The notes under the pieces were generated by a model. That model did no database searches. It saw nothing but the letters and a program-made list of their open reading frames with translations, and was not told the DNA's origin. The position numbers and the translations under genes are program-made. DNA of 11,985 nt from Pseudomonadota bacterium. GTDB lineage: Bacteria; Pseudomonadota; Gammaproteobacteria; Burkholderiales; Thiobacillaceae. The DNA lies in contig JAJXXS010000161.1 of assembly GCA_021780975.1 (NCBI GenBank), forward strand, positions 1-11,985, in the 5' to 3' direction. Positions 1 to 7,200 of this stretch are shown one piece after another. Numbering within the stretch: position 1 is the stretch's first letter; each line of letters starts with the position of its first letter.

Positions 1-423
1 AGGCCTCGAAGCCGCCCTTGGCTTTCCAGCCTTCGATGCCGTCCTGCAGCACTTTCACGTTGTCGTATCCCAGCAGACGCAGGGCGAATACCGCCTGGGC
101 AGACAGCGAGCCGGTGTTGCAATACATGACCACCATGCGGTCTTTCGGCAACTCCGCGCGGCGCGCCACAACCCGGCGCCATTCGGTGTTGACCGCGCCG
201 GGAATGTGCTCCTTGGCGTATTGGTCGGTATCGCGTGCGTCCACGATGAAGATCTTCTTCCAGTCTTCCTGCGGAATCTGTTCCGGCAAGATCAGGCTGC
301 TGCCGTATTCGTTGAAGTCCATGTACTCGGCGATGGCATCGACGACGGCGGCGTTCTCTGCCGACAGGCAGGCGCGGCGAGAAAAGCCAGGCCGGCGGAC
401 AGGACAAGCAGCGCTTTGTTCAT
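1..423 (-). CDS. Secreted rhodanese-domain protein; 3' end cut by window edge, apparent frameshift in signal peptide
   Basis: A single-domain rhodanese, probably periplasmic, that would carry sulfane sulfur on its active-site cysteine (codon at 119-121, loop CNTGSLS). Other family signs are VDARDTDQYAKEHIPGA, an N-terminal CH2-like segment, and LLGYDNVKVLQDGIEGWKA near the left edge. The ATG at 423 follows a GGAAG Shine-Dalgarno and begins a good signal peptide (MNKALLVLSAGLAFLAAPA). That reading frame does not continue into the rhodanese, which lies in another frame from about position 364 downward. Adding one C near 366-372 would give APALSAEN and restore one protein, so a one-base deletion or a sequencing error is likely. 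Without it, the first in-frame ATG is at 322 and would give a leaderless protein. The gene starts 31 bp after the MFS stop, so it is probably the last visible gene of the sulfur operon. Confidence 0.8.
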
Positions 424-454
424 GGGGGATTACTTCCAAGCGGGTGAAGCAGGG

Positions 455-1771
455 TCAATCGTCAGAGGGGTTGAGACGCGGATGGGTTTCTTCGGCGCGC
501 AGCAGCATCCAGGCGCCGGACACGAGCAGCACCGCGGCGGTGAACCAGAACGCCGCCTCGATGCCCTCGGCCAGCTGCGCCACCACACCCAAGGCAACGG
601 CGCCCAAGGCGTAGCCCGTGTCGCGCCAGTAGCGGTAAACCCCCAGGGCGGACCCGCGCCAGTTTGGGTGGGAGATGTCGGCCACCGCGGCGATGAGATT
701 GGGGTAGAGCAGCGCCATGCCCACCCCCATCACCGCGGCGGCAGTAGCCCAGGCCGTGGCGCCGGACACCAGCGTCACAGCAGCAACGCCGGCCGCCAGT
801 AGCCACAGGCCGGTGACAATGGGCATCTTGCGCCCGATCCGATCGGACAGCGGGCCGGTCCACAATTGCGAGGCACCCCACACCATGCCGTAAACCCCGG
901 TGATCCACCCGATCTGCACGACGCTCAGGCCGCGGTTATGGAGAAGCAGCGGAAACAACACCCACAGCAGGGAATCGGCCACCTTGTTGGCAGTGCCCGC
1001 CTGACACAGCGCGGAAAACGTCGGGTGGCGGAAGGACACCAGCTTGAAGACTTCCCAAGTGCCCGGATGATCGGGAACGCCCTGAGGAAAGCGCGGGCGC
1101 GGTCCGCGATGACTGCCGTCGGCATGGCGGCGGCTTTCCGCCCTGGCCCAGGGCAGCGTCTCGCGCACAAACAACAGCGCCCAGGCGAAGGCCACAACGA
1201 TCACTGCCAGGGCAAACCACAGCAGCGCGGGGCGCGGCCCGTAGAGATGGCTAAGGTAGCCGGTAGCCACGCCCGCCACGGCCACGGCGGCGTAGCCGGC
1301 GAATTCGTTGACGCCGGTGGCAAAGCCGCGTTGCTCGGCGCGGGTGATATCGACCTTGCTGGTGACCGTCATGCTCCAGGCAAATCCCTGGTTGATGCCC
1401 AAAAACACGTTGGCGGCCACCACCCAGCCCCAGCTCGGCGCGTAATAGATGAGGAAGGGTATGGGCAGGGCGGCGATCCAGCCCGTCAGCAGCACGGCCT
1501 TGCGGCCGATGCGCTCGGACAAACGCCCGGCGACGAAGTTGAGGATGCCTTTGACGAAACCGAAGGAAATGACGAAGGACATGAGATAGAGGAACGACGT
1601 CTTGGGCACGCCAAAATCCTCGCTTGCCACCACCGGCAGCACGTTGCGCTCCATGCCGATCACCAGGCCGACGAAGAACACCTGGATCATCTGCTGGACG
1701 AACTGCCCGAGATTGGCGCGGATGCCCTGCACGTAGGCCATCTCCGCATGCGCCGCGACACTGTGTTTCAT
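455..1771 (-). CDS. Major facilitator superfamily transporter
   Basis: A 438-residue, 12-helix MFS permease of the inner membrane. MFS motif A appears twice, as expected for the duplicated fold: GRLSERIGRK after helix 2 and GPLSDRIGRK after helix 8. I chose the ATG at 1771 because GAGGAA lies about 8 bases upstream; an in-frame ATG at 1816 would only add a Gly/Pro/Arg-rich tail. The central loop (about residues 215-250) is Arg/His-rich and cytoplasmic, as usual between the two halves. The gene lies 61 bp after the persulfide dioxygenase-like gene and 31 bp before the rhodanese gene. This suggests export or import of a sulfur compound such as sulfite or thiosulfate, but the substrate cannot be read from the sequence. 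The family is certain; the role is inference. Confidence 0.9.
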   Translation of the reverse strand: MKHSVAAHAEMAYVQGIRANLGQFVQQMIQVFFVGLVIGMERNVLPVVASEDFGVPKTSFLYLMSFVISFGFVKGILNFVAGRLSERIGRKAVLLTGWIAALPIPFLIYYAPSWGWVVAANVFLGINQGFAWSMTVTSKVDITRAEQRGFATGVNEFAGYAAVAVAGVATGYLSHLYGPRPALLWFALAVIVVAFAWALLFVRETLPWARAESRRHADGSHRGPRPRFPQGVPDHPGTWEVFKLVSFRHPTFSALCQAGTANKVADSLLWVLFPLLLHNRGLSVVQIGWITGVYGMVWGASQLWTGPLSDRIGRKMPIVTGLWLLAAGVAAVTLVSGATAWATAAAVMGVGMALLYPNLIAAVADISHPNWRGSALGVYRYWRDTGYALGAVALGVVAQLAEGIEAAFWFTAAVLLVSGAWMLLRAEETHPRLNPSDD

Positions 1772-1832
1772 GGTTGTGTTTCCTCGGTGGCGGCCCGCTG
1801 GCCCGCCGCCCGGCAAGACTGTGACGGGACGC

Positions 1833-2564
1833 TCAACGCCCCAGGTTGTAGGCCACCATGCGATCCATATCCGCTGGGCGGGGCGGAATGGCCTGCGTCA
1901 GCGAGGCGATGAAGGCGTCCCGGCTCATGGCCAGCATGGGATTCCAGCGCTTCTCGAAGCCTATGGTCGAAGCCGGCTTGCCCGAGATGCCCGCGCCGCA
2001 GGCGCTGCCGGAGGTGTGGCCGGGATAGAGTTCGACTTCGGCCGGCAAGCTCATGAGTCGCCGGTGCAGGGTGTCGTAGATCTGGCCGGCCATCTCTGCT
2101 TCCTGTCCGGCCAGGTCGGGGCGCCCGGCGCTGCCGACGAACAGCGTGTCGCCGGTAAGCACGAACCAGGGGGCTTCGGCGCGGCGCTTGTCGGTGACCA
2201 GCAGGCAGATGGAATCAGGCGTATGCCCGGGGGTGTGCAGCACGTCGATGTACACGTTGCCGACGTCGATGCGCTGGCCGTCCTTCAGGGCTTCGAAGGA
2301 ATATTTCACGCGGCCGGCGTTGGACTCGTGCAGGCAATACGCCGCTCCGGTTTTATCGGCGAGCGCGCGGCCGCCGGAATAGTGGTCGGCATGCACATGG
2401 GTGTCGATGACATGGGTGATCTTCACGTCCTGCTTCGCAGCCTCATTGACGAACCAGTCCTCGTCGCCCAGCACCGGGTCCACGGCAACGCCGACATGGC
2501 ATGAGCCGCAGCCGAAGAAATATGAGAGGGTGGCATCCTTGGCCAGCAGTTGGCGAAAGAACAT
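1833..2564 (-). CDS. Metallo-beta-lactamase-fold hydrolase, probable persulfide dioxygenase (ETHE1/Blh-like)
   Basis: A 243-residue cytoplasmic MBL-fold enzyme. Enzymes of this group oxidise glutathione persulfide to sulfite with a mononuclear iron. Visible metal motifs are THVHADH (His56, His58, Asp60, His61), TPGHTPDS (His114), LTGDTLF (Asp139) and YPGHTSGS (His183). The GSAGRPDL segment after Asp139 is typical of the ETHE1/Blh branch rather than glyoxalase II, and no substrate-binding C-terminal helical domain of glyoxalase II type is present. I chose the ATG at 2564 because AAGGAG lies 6 bases upstream; an ATG at 2588 has no such site. The gene starts 36 bp after the ArsR-rhodanese stop, so the two are almost surely co-transcribed and the regulator probably controls it. 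The N-terminal FFGCGSC segment holds a cysteine that may be conserved in the subgroup. Thiosulfate-related or thioesterase activity remains possible. Confidence 0.88.
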   Translation of the reverse strand: MFFRQLLAKDATLSYFFGCGSCHVGVAVDPVLGDEDWFVNEAAKQDVKITHVIDTHVHADHYSGGRALADKTGAAYCLHESNAGRVKYSFEALKDGQRIDVGNVYIDVLHTPGHTPDSICLLVTDKRRAEAPWFVLTGDTLFVGSAGRPDLAGQEAEMAGQIYDTLHRRLMSLPAEVELYPGHTSGSACGAGISGKPASTIGFEKRWNPMLAMSRDAFIASLTQAIPPRPADMDRMVAYNLGR

Positions 2565-2600
2565 GGCTGTCTCCTTGAATCGAATCAATCTTGCGGGCCA

Positions 2601-3284
2601 CTATTCGCCCGTTGCCAGCGGCAGGCCCTGAGAGCGCCATTCCGCCACGCCTACCTCCATGCGCACGGCCCGACGCCCGCGCCTGGTGAGCAGGTCGACC
2701 GCTTCCCTGGCCATGAGGCAGAACGGGCCGCGGCAATAGGCCACCACAGGTTTGCCGGTGGGAATTTCGTCGAGGCGGCTCTTGAGTTCCGCCAGCGGAA
2801 TGGAGCGCGCATAAGGCAGATGCGCGGCTTCGTACTCGTCGGCCGGCCGCACGTCGAGCACCAGCACTTCGCCGCGCTTGGCCTGGGCGAGCAGCTGCTT
2901 GCCGCCCACGGCGTAAAGCTCCTCCGGGCGCGACACCAGTTCGCGCATGGCTGCCTGCAGCTCCAACAGCCTCTCCTCGGCCAGGGCGCGCAGCATGACC
3001 CACAAATCGGCCACCTGGGTGTCCACCAGGCGATAGGCGACGTTCTTGCCCTCGCGCCTCGCTTCCACAAGACGCGCCGCCTTGAGTTCCTTGAGGTGAG
3101 CGCTGGCCAGCTTGACGCTGATTTCCGCGGCGGCAGCCAGTTCTTCCACGGTCTTTTCGCCCTGGCAGAGGATTTCGATGAGCTCCAACCGCTTGGGACT
3201 GGAAACCGCCTTGCCGATCCGAGCCACCTGCTCGTACAGGAGGTTCTTGATTTCGCGGCCGGGTTTGTTCATGGCAACCATCAT
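2601..3284 (-). CDS. ArsR/SmtB-family regulator fused to a C-terminal rhodanese domain
   Basis: A 227-residue two-domain protein. Residues about 15-95 form an ArsR-type winged helix: recognition helix near ISVKLASAHLKELKAA, wing near EARREGKNVAYRL. Residues about 120-225 form a rhodanese domain (VLDVRPADEYEAAHLPYA, active loop CRGPFC with Cys184 and Cys189, then GVAEWRSQGLPL). Cys40 is the only cysteine in the winged-helix part. ArsR-rhodanese fusions are a known architecture and probably sense persulfide or related sulfane sulfur; which ligand is inference. ATG codons at 3284, 3281 and 3272 are all possible and none has a clear Shine-Dalgarno. The longest is given; MNKPGREIK from 3272 is also credible. 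A palindrome at 3288-3313 sits on its promoter, so self-repression is likely. It heads the operon with the MBL enzyme, the MFS transporter and the secreted rhodanese. Confidence 0.92.
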   Translation of the reverse strand: MMVAMNKPGREIKNLLYEQVARIGKAVSSPKRLELIEILCQGEKTVEELAAAAEISVKLASAHLKELKAARLVEARREGKNVAYRLVDTQVADLWVMLRALAEERLLELQAAMRELVSRPEELYAVGGKQLLAQAKRGEVLVLDVRPADEYEAAHLPYARSIPLAELKSRLDEIPTGKPVVAYCRGPFCLMAREAVDLLTRRGRRAVRMEVGVAEWRSQGLPLATGE

Positions 3285-3287
3285 GCG

Positions 3288-3313
3288 ATTAATCTAATGA
3301 TTGTTAGAATAAT
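3288..3313 (-). promoter_or_regulatory. Probable operator of the ArsR-rhodanese operon
   Basis: A 26-bp palindrome with 10-bp arms (ATTAATCTAA at 3288-3297, TTAGAATAAT at 3304-3313) matching at 9 of 10 positions across a 6-bp spacer. It is AT-rich in a GC-rich setting and ends 3 bp before the first ATG of the ArsR gene. Size, symmetry and place fit an ArsR-family dimer site; binding is inferred. Confidence 0.7.
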
Positions 3314-3334
3314 CGTCAATTAAGGCCGAGTCAA
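3291..3334 (-). promoter_or_regulatory. Two overlapping sigma-70-like promoters for the ArsR-rhodanese operon
   Basis: Reading leftwards, TTGACT (3334-3329) is followed after 17 bp by TATTCT (3311-3306). A second pair, TTGACG (3319-3314), is followed after 17 bp by TAGATT (3296-3291). Each -35 matches consensus at 5 of 6 and each -10 at 4 of 6. Predicted starts are near 3299 and 3284. The second would leave little or no leader before the ATG. The palindrome at 3288-3313 covers the -10 regions of both. Confidence 0.5.
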
Positions 3335-3340
3335 ATGTGG

Positions 3341-3369
3341 CCAACGGATTTATCGACGACAGCCGTTGG
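3341..3369. repeat. Inverted repeat between SHOCT gene and ArsR operon
   Basis: Perfect 7-bp arms (CCAACGG at 3341-3347, CCGTTGG at 3363-3369) with a 15-base loop, downstream of the SHOCT gene and upstream of the ArsR promoters. It could slow transcription out of the cus block. No T-run follows on the minus strand, so I do not call a terminator. Confidence 0.3.
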
Positions 3370-3405
3370 GGGCATGCCGGAAGCCCTTCGCAGCGAGGCA
3401 CGAAA

Positions 3406-3645
3406 TCACTGCTCCAGATCCCGCCGCATTCGTTCGTAGGTTTCCTGGTCCAATTCCCCGCGGGCATAGCATTCCTTGAGAAGGTCGAGAGCTTTTCCCC
3501 GGGGTTTCTCATCCTCGGCAGCACGTGCGGAAAACCACCGCACGAGGACCACGATCCCGGCAACGATCAACGCCCACCACAACACCATCCACAACCAGCC
3601 GAACCCTCCCCAGCCTCCCATCATTCCCCAGCCGAAATTCCCCAT
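3406..3645 (-). CDS. Small SHOCT-domain membrane protein
   Basis: A 79-residue protein with a Gly/Trp/Met-rich N-terminus (MGNFGWGMMGGWGGFGW), one transmembrane helix (about residues 18-40, LWMVLWWALIVAGIVVLVRW) and a C-terminal SHOCT motif (about 50-78: ALDLLKECYARGELDQETYERMRRDL). SHOCT is a short helical module at the ends of many bacterial membrane proteins; its function is mostly unknown, with oligomerisation proposed. The start is firm: AAGGAGG lies 6 bases before the ATG. The gene follows the cusF-like gene by 81 bp, so it probably belongs to the tail of the cus operon, although the stem-loop between them may lower its expression. Small proteins of this kind are common next to copper and other metal efflux genes. 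Confidence 0.85.
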   Translation of the reverse strand: MGNFGWGMMGGWGGFGWLWMVLWWALIVAGIVVLVRWFSARAAEDEKPRGKALDLLKECYARGELDQETYERMRRDLEQ

Positions 3646-3670
3646 CGTTCGCCTCCTTAGTCCTAACCTT

Positions 3671-3708
3671 GGTGCACTGGGGCTAACACGCCCGAGTTGC
3701 TTTGCACC
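3671..3708. repeat. Intercistronic stem-loop between cusF and the SHOCT gene
   Basis: Outer arms GGTGCA (3671-3676) and TGCACC (3703-3708) are perfectly complementary. They enclose arms CTGGGGC (3677-3683) and GCCCGAG (3690-3696), complementary except for one position, around a 6-base loop; six unpaired bases lie on one side. No T-run follows on the minus strand. mRNA processing or stability is more likely than termination. Confidence 0.4.
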
Positions 3709-3726
3709 GGGTATTGTGGTTGCCGA

Positions 3727-4089
3727 TCATTTCGCTTCGGCAATCCGGGAAATGATGTAGCTCCCACCCGGCCCTTTCGCGAGATCGAAATTCACCTCGT
3801 CACCCGCTCTAAGGCCCTTGAGCAAAGACTTGTCCACTACACGGAAACCCATGGTCATGCCGGGCCAGCTAAGCGCCCTGATGGGCCCGTGCGTGATGTT
3901 GACCGTGCCCGCCTCGACGTCGATGCGGTTGAGCTTGCCGTGGGCCACGAACGACGGGTCCGCGGGATCCTGATGAGGTTTACTGGCGGCCTGGTGCGCA
4001 TCGCCCATGCCGGGCATGTTGTCCATGGCGGCGTAGGCCGGCAGTGCCAGCGCACCGGCCAGGAGAAGCGCGAGTTGCATGTGTTTCAT
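3727..4089 (-). CDS. cusF: CusF-like periplasmic Cu(I)/Ag(I)-binding protein
   Basis: A 120-residue secreted metallochaperone that would deliver Cu(I) or Ag(I) to the CusCBA pump. Residues 1-20 form a signal peptide (ALALPAYA, cut before AMDN). A Met/His-rich linker (MDNMPGMGDAH) follows, then the CusF barrel (about 45-118). The ligand set is visible as H67, W75, M78 and M80 in THGPIRALSWPGMTMGF. Its 8-3-2 spacing equals that of E. coli CusF (H36, W44, M47, M49), where the tryptophan forms a cation-pi contact with Cu(I). AAAGGA lies about 6 bases before the ATG at 4089. The gene lies downstream of cusA with a possible 43-codon gene between them. Here cusF follows cusA, unlike the E. coli order cusCFBA. 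Confidence 0.92.
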   Translation of the reverse strand: MKHMQLALLLAGALALPAYAAMDNMPGMGDAHQAASKPHQDPADPSFVAHGKLNRIDVEAGTVNITHGPIRALSWPGMTMGFRVVDKSLLKGLRAGDEVNFDLAKGPGGSYIISRIAEAK

Positions 4090-4102
4090 GAAAGTCCTTT
4101 CA

Positions 4103-4234
4103 TCAAAAAATCAACCCAAAATCCCGTGACGCGGCCGGCTCGAAGCCATGATCGTCGTCGCGGGCTGAACTGCACCGTTTGATACGCTGGGCGGCCATCC
4201 TCTCGGCCTCTGTTGGGAAATGACGATGCGTCAT
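4103..4234 (-). CDS. Possible 43-residue small protein between cusA and cusF
   Basis: An open frame of 43 codons whose ATG overlaps the cusA stop as ATGA and whose stop lies 13 bases before the cusF ATG, with the cusF Shine-Dalgarno in between. It fills the whole 141-bp gap, as real operon genes do. The product (MTHRHFPTEAERMAAQRIKR, then a charged CSSARDDDHGFEP segment, ending in DFGLIF) is soluble, has no signal peptide or membrane helix, and carries several His/Asp and one Cys. I do not recognise a family. Against it: codon third positions are less GC-biased than in neighbours, it is short, and it has no separate ribosome site, so it would depend on coupling to cusA. Confidence 0.4.
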   Translation of the reverse strand: MTHRHFPTEAERMAAQRIKRCSSARDDDHGFEPAASRDFGLIF

Positions 4235-4235
4235 T
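4219..4235. repeat. Short hairpin over the cusA stop / small-ORF start
   Basis: Perfect 7-bp arms (AATGACG at 4219-4225, CGTCATT at 4229-4235) with a 3-base loop. On the minus-strand mRNA it contains the ATGA overlap, so it could limit re-initiation until ribosomes finishing cusA open it. It may also be chance. Confidence 0.3.
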
Positions 4236-7200
4236 GCAGGCCCAGCCGCCGCTTCTGCCACAGGGCGTACACGGCGGGAATCACCAGCAGGGCGAGCAGG
4301 CCAGCCGTGACCATGCCGCCCACCATGGGTGCGGCGATGCGCTTCATCACGTCGGCGCCCGTGCCGTGGCTGAACATGATGGGCAGCAGGCCGCCGATGA
4401 CGATGGCGAAAGTCATGTTCATGGGCCTCAAGCGCAGCAAAGTGCCCTCCGTGATGGCCAGCTTCAGCTCGCGCCAGTCGCGCAGCTCGCCGCGCTGCTG
4501 GCGCCGATGCACTGCCTGATCCAGGTACAGCAGCATGACCACGCCGAACTCCGCCGCTACCCCGGCGAGCGCGATGAAGCCCACCGCGACCGCCACTGAG
4601 AGCTTGTAGCCCAGCGCATAAACCAGCCAGAGGCCGCCCACCAGCGAGAGCGGCAGCGTGAGCAGGATGATGGCCACCTCCACCCAGTTTTTGAAGTTGA
4701 AATAGAGCAGCAGGCCGATCAGGGCGATCACCGCCGGGATCACCAGTTCCAGGCGCTTGGCGGCGTGCTCCATGACCTGATACTGGCCGACCCAGGAAAG
4801 GGTGTAGCCCGAGGGCAACGCCACGGCTTTGGCGATGGCCGCCTTGGCCTCTTTCACATAGCTGCCGATGCTGACGCCGGGCTTGAGGTCGATGTAAATC
4901 CAGTTGTTGAGCTGGGTGTTGTCGCTGGTGAGCATGGACGGGCCGCCTTCGATGCGCAATTGGGCGACCTGGGCGAGCGGTATCTGGCTGCCTTGCGGCG
5001 TGGCGATGCGCCCTGCCATTAAGCTGTGCAGCGACTGGCGCAGATCGCGCGGATAGCGCAGGTTGACGGGAAAGCGCTCGACGCCATTCACCGCGGTCGT
5101 GAGCACTTCGCCGCCTAACGCCGTCTCCACGAAGCGGTTCACGTCCGCCACGGACAGCCCATAGCGGGCGGCGGCGGCGCGGTCGGTATGCACCACGATA
5201 TAGCGCCCGCCGGTGACCTTGGCGGCATAGGCATTCTGCGTGCCGGGAATACCCTGCAATACCTGCTGGATATCCTGCCCCAGCCGGTTCAAAGTGGCGA
5301 GATCGGGGCCGGCCACCTTGATGCCCAGCGGCGTCTGCAGGCCGGTGGTGAGCATGTCCACGCGCCCCTTGATGGGCTGGGTCCAGGTATTGGAAAGCCC
5401 GGGCAGTTGAAGTGCGCGGTTCATCTTGTCCTGCAAACCGTGCAGAGTGGTGCCAAGCGGCCATTTGTCCGGGTTCGAAAGCGTGACAGCAGTCTCGAAC
5501 ATGGAGATCGGTGCCGGGTCGGTCGCCGTCTGCGCGCGTCCGGCCTTGCCGAACACCGTCTCTACTTCGGGAAAGCTCTTGAGGATGCGGTCGGTCAGTT
5601 GCAGCAGTGCACCGGCCTGGCCGATGGAGACCGAAGGATCCTGGGTGATGGGCATGTACAGCAGCGTGCCTTCGTTGAGCGGCGGCATGAATTCCGAGCC
5701 CAGGCGTTGCCACGGAAAGTACAGGCTGGCGGTGAGCAGTCCGCCCATCAACACCATGAACCAGGGGGCGCGCAGCACCAACTGGATAGCGGGCCGGTAG
5801 AGCGCCACGAGCATGCGATTGAGCGGGTTCCTGTCTTCCGCCAGGATGCGCCCGCGGATGAACCAGGCCATGAGCAGCGGCACCAGCGTCACCGAAAGAA
5901 TGGCGGCGGCGGCCATGGAATAGGTCTTGGTATAGGCCAAGGGGCGGAACAGCTTGCCCTCCTCACCGCCCAGGGCGAACACCGGCAGAAAGGAGACAGC
6001 AATGATGAGCAGCGAGAAGAAGAGCGCCGGCCCCACCTCGGACGCCGCGGCGGTGGCCAGCGCCCACGGATCAGCCTGCGGGCTCTGTTCCAGGTGCTTG
6101 TGCATGTTCTCGATCATCACCACGGCGGCGTCCACCATGGCGCCGATGGCGATGGCGATGCCGCCCAGCGACATGATGTTGGCCGGTATGTCCTGCAGCC
6201 ACATGACCAGAAACGCCGCCAGCACCCCCATGGGCAAAGCCACGATGGCCACCAGCGCCGAACGGGCGCGCAGCAGAAACAGCAGCGACACCAAAGCCAC
6301 CGCCAGCGATTCCTCGACCAGCTTCTCCGCCAGCGTGCGCACGCTGCGTTCGATCAACGGCGCCTGGCTGTAGGTGGTGACGATCTTCACCCCCGCGGGC
6401 AGCGAGGGTGCGATGTCTTTCAGCCTGGCCTCGATTTTCTGGATGAGCGCATAGGCATTGCCGCCCTGGTTCATCATGACGATGCCGCCCACCACCTGCC
6501 CCTGACCGTTCAAATCGGCGACGCTGTTGGGCAGTTCCGGCCCCAACTGCACGCGCGCCACGTCGCGCAGGGTGATGGGCACGTCGCTGCGCACCGCCAG
6601 CGGCGCGCTCTCAAGGTCGGCGAGCGAACGGATATAGCCGGTGGTGCGCACCATGTAGCTCGTCTCCCCCAAGTCCACCACCGAGCCGCTGGTCTCGCCG
6701 TTGGCGGCGCGAATGGCCGCTTCCACCTGGGGCAGGGTCAGGTCATAGGCCAGCAGTTTCTGAGGGTCCACCACCACCTGGTATTCCTGCACCATGCCGC
6801 CCACGGTGGCGACTTCCGCCACGCCGGGGATGCCTTGCAGCTGGTATTTGAGAAACCAGTTTTGCAAAGTGGTCAGCTGGGCCAGATTGAGGCTTCCACC
6901 GGGGTCGGTGACGGCATATTCGTAGATCCAGTCCACGCCCGAACTGTCCGGACCCAGCACGGGGTTCACACCCGCGGGCAGGCGGGATTGCACCTGGCTC
7001 AGATACTGCAGCACCAGGTTGCGGGCTTCGTGAATGTCGGTGCCGCCCCGGAAGATCACATAGACGTAGGAATCGCCGAACATGGAATAGCCGCGCACGG
7101 CCTGCGCGCCGGGCACGGATTGCAGCGTCGTCTCCAGCGGATAGGTCACCTGGTCCTGCACCACCTGCGGCGCCTGCCCCGGATAGGAAGTCTTGACGAT

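Noticed and set aside
866..1912. Long plus-strand open frame antisense to the MFS gene
   Set aside because: Same antisense composition bias; no recognisable motifs, while the opposite strand encodes a clear 12-helix transporter.
2496..2510. CGSCH in the MBL enzyme, resembling a heme c CxxCH motif
   Set aside because: The protein has no signal peptide and is cytoplasmic; the motif lies in the first strands of the MBL fold, so it is probably chance.
3294..3563. Minus-strand 89-codon frame overlapping the SHOCT gene
   Set aside because: Overlaps in another frame a SHOCT gene that has a perfect ribosome site and clear domain; no features of its own.
4105..4110. T6 run on the minus strand before cusF as a terminator
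   Set aside because: No stable hairpin lies directly upstream of it, and cusF follows within about 15 bases with its Shine-Dalgarno.
4235..5713. Shifted minus-strand frame inside cusA
   Set aside because: Arg/His/Ala-rich out-of-frame product of cusA; only its last 43 codons, beyond the cusA stop, are considered as a separate small gene.
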